Assembly (NCBI GenBank): GCA_030596365.1
Contig: JAUVKG010000108.1
Span: 1 to 8,255 of the forward strand
Length of the DNA: 8,255 nt
Direction of reading: 5' to 3'
Origin: Chlamydiota bacterium
Lineage (GTDB): Bacteria; Auribacterota; UBA3054; B51-G9
The translations under genes were made by a program, and so were the position numbers. The notes beneath the pieces are model-generated. The model searched no databases. It saw only the letters and a list, made by a program, of their open reading frames with translations, and was not told the origin of the DNA. Numbering within the stretch: position 1 is the first letter of the stretch; the number at the start of each line of letters is the position of its first letter. Below are positions 6,557 to 8,255 of this stretch, piece after piece.

Positions 6557-6889
6557 AAACAGGAAACATTAAAAATAATTCGTGAAGAATATCGCGATGC
6601 TCTCTTATAACAACCTATAGATAAAGAAGGTTACGTTTCAACTATTCAGCACCGCGGAATGGGACACGTTGACGGATGGCCTTTTCCACTATGGACACAA
6701 GCAGGCGGTCTTGGGATGGGCTGGCATTTTACAAAAGTTGGACAGCCATATGGTAATCATATTCCGCAAACGAGAAATAATGTCGATTGGAAAATAAAAA
6801 ATAACGATTTAGAATTTAATTCAAAAGTCCTCTTAAAACTTGCGAAAGAAGTAAAAGAAAACGCAAAATCTATTGTTGACTGGCTTTAA
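6557..6889 (+). pseudogene. Remnant of a conserved gene, interrupted by a stop codon
   Basis: One reading frame is protein-like across the interval but broken by TAA at 6608-6610. Before the stop it encodes a helix-like piece (ETLKIIREEYRDALL). After it comes QPIDKEGYVSTIQHRGMG, then HVDGWPFPLWTQAGG, GMGWHF and GQPYG, and a lysine/glutamate-rich tail ending at TAA 6887-6889. The HRG, GWPFPLW and GWHF clusters resemble an uncharacterised, probably carbohydrate-related family I associate with Lentisphaerota-like bacteria; I cannot give it a function. Upstream is a TAA at 6554-6556 and AT-rich DNA, so the N-terminus is missing. The piece downstream of the stop could be read as a 76-residue ORF from the ATG at 6659, but conserved-looking sequence continues upstream of that ATG, so decay is the better explanation. 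The transposon-like element begins two bases after the final stop. Confidence 0.62.
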
Positions 6890-6929
6890 GTTATTGGGGT
6901 CGTACCCGATTATTTACAGTTAAGTATCG

Positions 6930-6945
6930 TATATAACGTTATATA
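6930..6945. repeat. 16-bp perfect palindrome inside the element
   Basis: TATATAACGTTATATA equals its own reverse complement, centred between 6937 and 6938, near the left end of the element. It could be a protein-binding site or a cruciform-forming sequence. AT-rich palindromes of this length can arise by chance in such DNA. Confidence 0.6.
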
Positions 6946-6955
6946 ATACAATAAA

Positions 6956-7003
6956 GTCCATTGAAATAGTTGTTAAAACAGCCTTTTTACTATATAAATG
7001 GAC
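6956..7003. repeat. Nested stem-loop inside the element
   Basis: GTCCATT (6956-6962) pairs with AATGGAC (6997-7003), and inside it ATAGT (6966-6970) pairs with ACTAT (6989-6993). The closing loop is about 18 nt. Two stems in register make a plausible folded unit in single-stranded DNA or RNA. Confidence 0.55.
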
Positions 7004-7111
7004 GTTTTAAGCCTAAATTAATGTGTGATGTTGTTTTTGGCGTCATTATGGATCTCACGCTTTTGTGACTTTATTACTTAACAGACTCCATCGATAAATT
7101 GTTGAATTCCT

Positions 7112-7163
7112 GTCGCTATGCTTAGAATGCAGTTTTTGCTATAAAAATTAGCATTCTAACGAC
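7112..7163. repeat. Long stem-loop inside the element
   Basis: TTAGAATGC (7122-7130) pairs perfectly with GCATTCTAA (7151-7159). The stem continues outward with GTCG (7112-7115) and CGAC (7160-7163) across a one-sided 6-nt bulge. It continues inward with TTTTT/AAAAA around a GCTAT loop. In total 18 base pairs form one hairpin, the strongest structure in the element. Confidence 0.65.
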
Positions 7164-7182
7164 TCTTTTACATATATTATTT

Positions 7183-7206
7183 ATCATAAGTCTCTATATT
7201 TATGAT
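7183..7206. repeat. Short stem-loop near the right end of the element
   Basis: ATCATAA (7183-7189) pairs with TTATGAT (7200-7206) around a 10-nt loop, a few bases before the right terminal repeat. Confidence 0.5.
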
Positions 7207-7252
7207 GTTTAGTGCATAATAATCGGGTACGACCCCAATATTAATAGCGGAA

Positions 7253-7281
7253 TTGCAGAAGATTTATGTTTATGATAAAAT
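7253..7281 (+). promoter_or_regulatory. Possible sigma-70 promoter for the radical SAM gene
   Basis: TTGCAG at 7253-7258 and TAAAAT at 7276-7281 are spaced by exactly 17 bases, a reasonable -35/-10 pair. Initiation would fall at or next to the ATG at 7289, implying a leaderless or nearly leaderless mRNA, which fits the absence of a Shine-Dalgarno sequence. A chance match in AT-rich DNA is equally possible. Confidence 0.3.
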
Positions 7282-7288
7282 ATTATTA

Positions 7289-8255
7289 ATGGATACTTAT
7301 GATAAATTAAAACTTCTTTCCCGTGATTCACAGTATGATCTCGCATGCTCATGCGGGAATAATAATCAGATCAATCGAAAGCGCGGCGATGACGGCAAGT
7401 GGCTTTACCCGGTTACATTACCTCAGGGCGGTACGTCGGTTATTATGAAAACTCTGCTGTCGAATGTATGTGCCAACGATTGTAAATACTGTCCTTTGCG
7501 CTCAAAAACAAATGTACAGCGATGTACACTACATCCCGAAGAAGTTGCAAAAGTTTTTATGGATTATATTGACAGGAAAAAAGTATTTGGATTGTTTTTA
7601 AGTTCCGGTATTATCAATAATCCTGATTTTACAATGGATAGATTAAATGCTGTCGCAAGAATTTTGAGATACAGGCACAAATTCAAAGGATACATTCATT
7701 TAAAAGTAATTCCAGGCGCATCGGATGCGGCAATCGAAGACTCTCTTTCGCTTGCAAGTGCGGTTTCCCTAAATATAGAAACGCCCGGAGAGTCACATTT
7801 CAAATTACTTTCTGACAAGAAAAATTACAATGAAGATATTATACATCCGCTTAAACTTCTTGGAAAATTAACTTCTAAAGGAATGAAATATTCACGGGTG
7901 AAAATTACTTCACAGTTTATTGTCGGTGCATCAGATGAATCCGATAAAGAAATTGTAAATTATATGTCGGGAATGTATGACAGATTAAATTTCAACAGAC
8001 TTTATTTTTCTTCTTATCAGAAAGGACTTGGTGATGAAAGCATCCCGGGCGAAAATAATTTTGAACTTACTTCCGACCAAATTTTCACGCGTGAGCATCG
8101 TCTTTATCAGGTAGATTTTCTTCTCCGGAAATACGGTTTTTCTAAAGATGATATTATTTGCGATAGTGATGGAAATCTTAACCTTGAAACAGATCCAAAA
8201 CAAATCTGGGCGGATAACCATCCGGAATTTTTCCCCGTAAGAATAAATTCAGGGG
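7289..8255 (+). CDS. Radical SAM protein, putative DNA modification/repair (UDG-linked type), 3' truncated by window
   Basis: An open frame from the ATG at 7289 runs to the window edge without a stop (322 complete codons). It matches, from memory, the radical SAM family of COG4277/TIGR03916, described as linked to uracil-DNA glycosylase and carrying a C-terminal helix-hairpin-helix. The [4Fe-4S]/SAM motif CX3CX2C is at C61, C65 and C68 (NVCANDCKYCPLR). Further family blocks are GLFLSSGI, GYIHLKVIPGA, SLNIETP, QFIVGASDESD, REHRLYQVDFLLRKYGF and, near the edge, DPKQIWADNHPEFFPV. The N-terminus MDTYDKLKLLSRDSQYDLAC fits as the true start. About 80-100 C-terminal residues, probably the HhH part, lie beyond the window. 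The biochemical reaction is unknown; a role in DNA modification or repair is inferred from the family. A CSCG pair (C20, C22) stands near the N-terminus. Confidence 0.88.
   Translation, partial: MDTYDKLKLLSRDSQYDLACSCGNNNQINRKRGDDGKWLYPVTLPQGGTSVIMKTLLSNVCANDCKYCPLRSKTNVQRCTLHPEEVAKVFMDYIDRKKVFGLFLSSGIINNPDFTMDRLNAVARILRYRHKFKGYIHLKVIPGASDAAIEDSLSLASAVSLNIETPGESHFKLLSDKKNYNEDIIHPLKLLGKLTSKGMKYSRVKITSQFIVGASDESDKEIVNYMSGMYDRLNFNRLYFSSYQKGLGDESIPGENNFELTSDQIFTREHRLYQVDFLLRKYGFSKDDIICDSDGNLNLETDPKQIWADNHPEFFPVRINSG

Larger units (their letters stand above)
6892..7240. mobile_element. 349-bp non-autonomous element with 23-bp perfect terminal inverted repeats
   Basis: Bases 6892-6914 and 7218-7240 are perfect inverted repeats of 23 bp; the left one begins TATTGGGGTCGTACCCG. 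The outermost TA at each end fits a duplicated TA target, as made by IS630/Tc1-mariner-type DDE transposases. Alternatively, each terminus contains GGGTCGTACCC, which folds as GGGT-CGT-ACCC, the kind of mini-hairpin recognised by Y1 (REP/IS200-like) transposases. The interior has no significant open frame and is rich in inverted repeats: 6930-6945, 6956-7003, 7112-7163 and 7183-7206. This fits a MITE-like element mobilised in trans, although the regular internal hairpins are unusual. It separates the gene remnant from the radical SAM gene and accounts for most of the 399 bases between 6890 and 7288. Confidence 0.78.

Noticed and set aside
6659..6889. An intact 76-residue small protein starting at ATG 6659
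   Set aside because: Protein-like sequence continues in the same frame upstream of this ATG and past an in-frame stop, so a gene remnant fits better.
7985..8221. Minus-strand open frame opposite the radical SAM gene
   Set aside because: It lies antisense to conserved family blocks of the radical SAM protein and is not protein-like.

Overview
The window (AT-rich, low GC by eye) comes from a bacterial chromosome. It reads as housekeeping and accessory genes separated by several unrelated families of short non-coding repeats. The gene set is pheT, rnfC, an MFS carrier and a COG4277-type radical SAM protein. Together with a decayed gene of a family I associate with Lentisphaerota-like genomes and the lack of Shine-Dalgarno sequences, this suggests an uncultivated anaerobe, possibly of the PVC group. 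That lineage guess is weak and rests on remembered sequence style, not on a search.

Minus strand, read from high to low coordinates: a 12-TM MFS transporter (6423-5164); rnfC, the NADH-binding subunit of the Rnf ferredoxin:NAD+ oxidoreductase (5025-3706); a complete HepT/MntA toxin-antitoxin pair (3568-2755); and pheT, the beta subunit of phenylalanyl-tRNA synthetase (2678-264). Usual partners are missing: no rnfDGEAB follows rnfC and no pheS precedes pheT. Plus strand: a broken gene remnant (6557-6889), a 349-bp transposon-like element without coding capacity (6892-7240), and a radical SAM gene that runs off the right edge (7289-8255).

Nearly every intergenic gap holds its own repeat: a 29-bp imperfect inverted repeat after pheT (75-103/207-235); 7-bp and 8-bp tandem repeats plus a C-rich/G-rich hairpin between pheT and mntA; two covarying CGCTTAGCG hairpins between hepT and rnfC; a 13-bp inverted repeat between rnfC and the transporter; and the 23-bp-TIR element before the radical SAM gene. 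One repeat, read on the minus strand as TATAAT followed by CTGACCGAAAA, occurs upstream of both rnfC and the transporter and could be a shared promoter/operator or a REP-like sequence.

No new multi-gene system is visible. The best leads are the structured non-autonomous element at 6892-7240, the TATAAT/CTGACCGAAAA motif, the covarying hairpins at 3612-3693, and the HepT/MntA pair sitting where rnfD would be expected.
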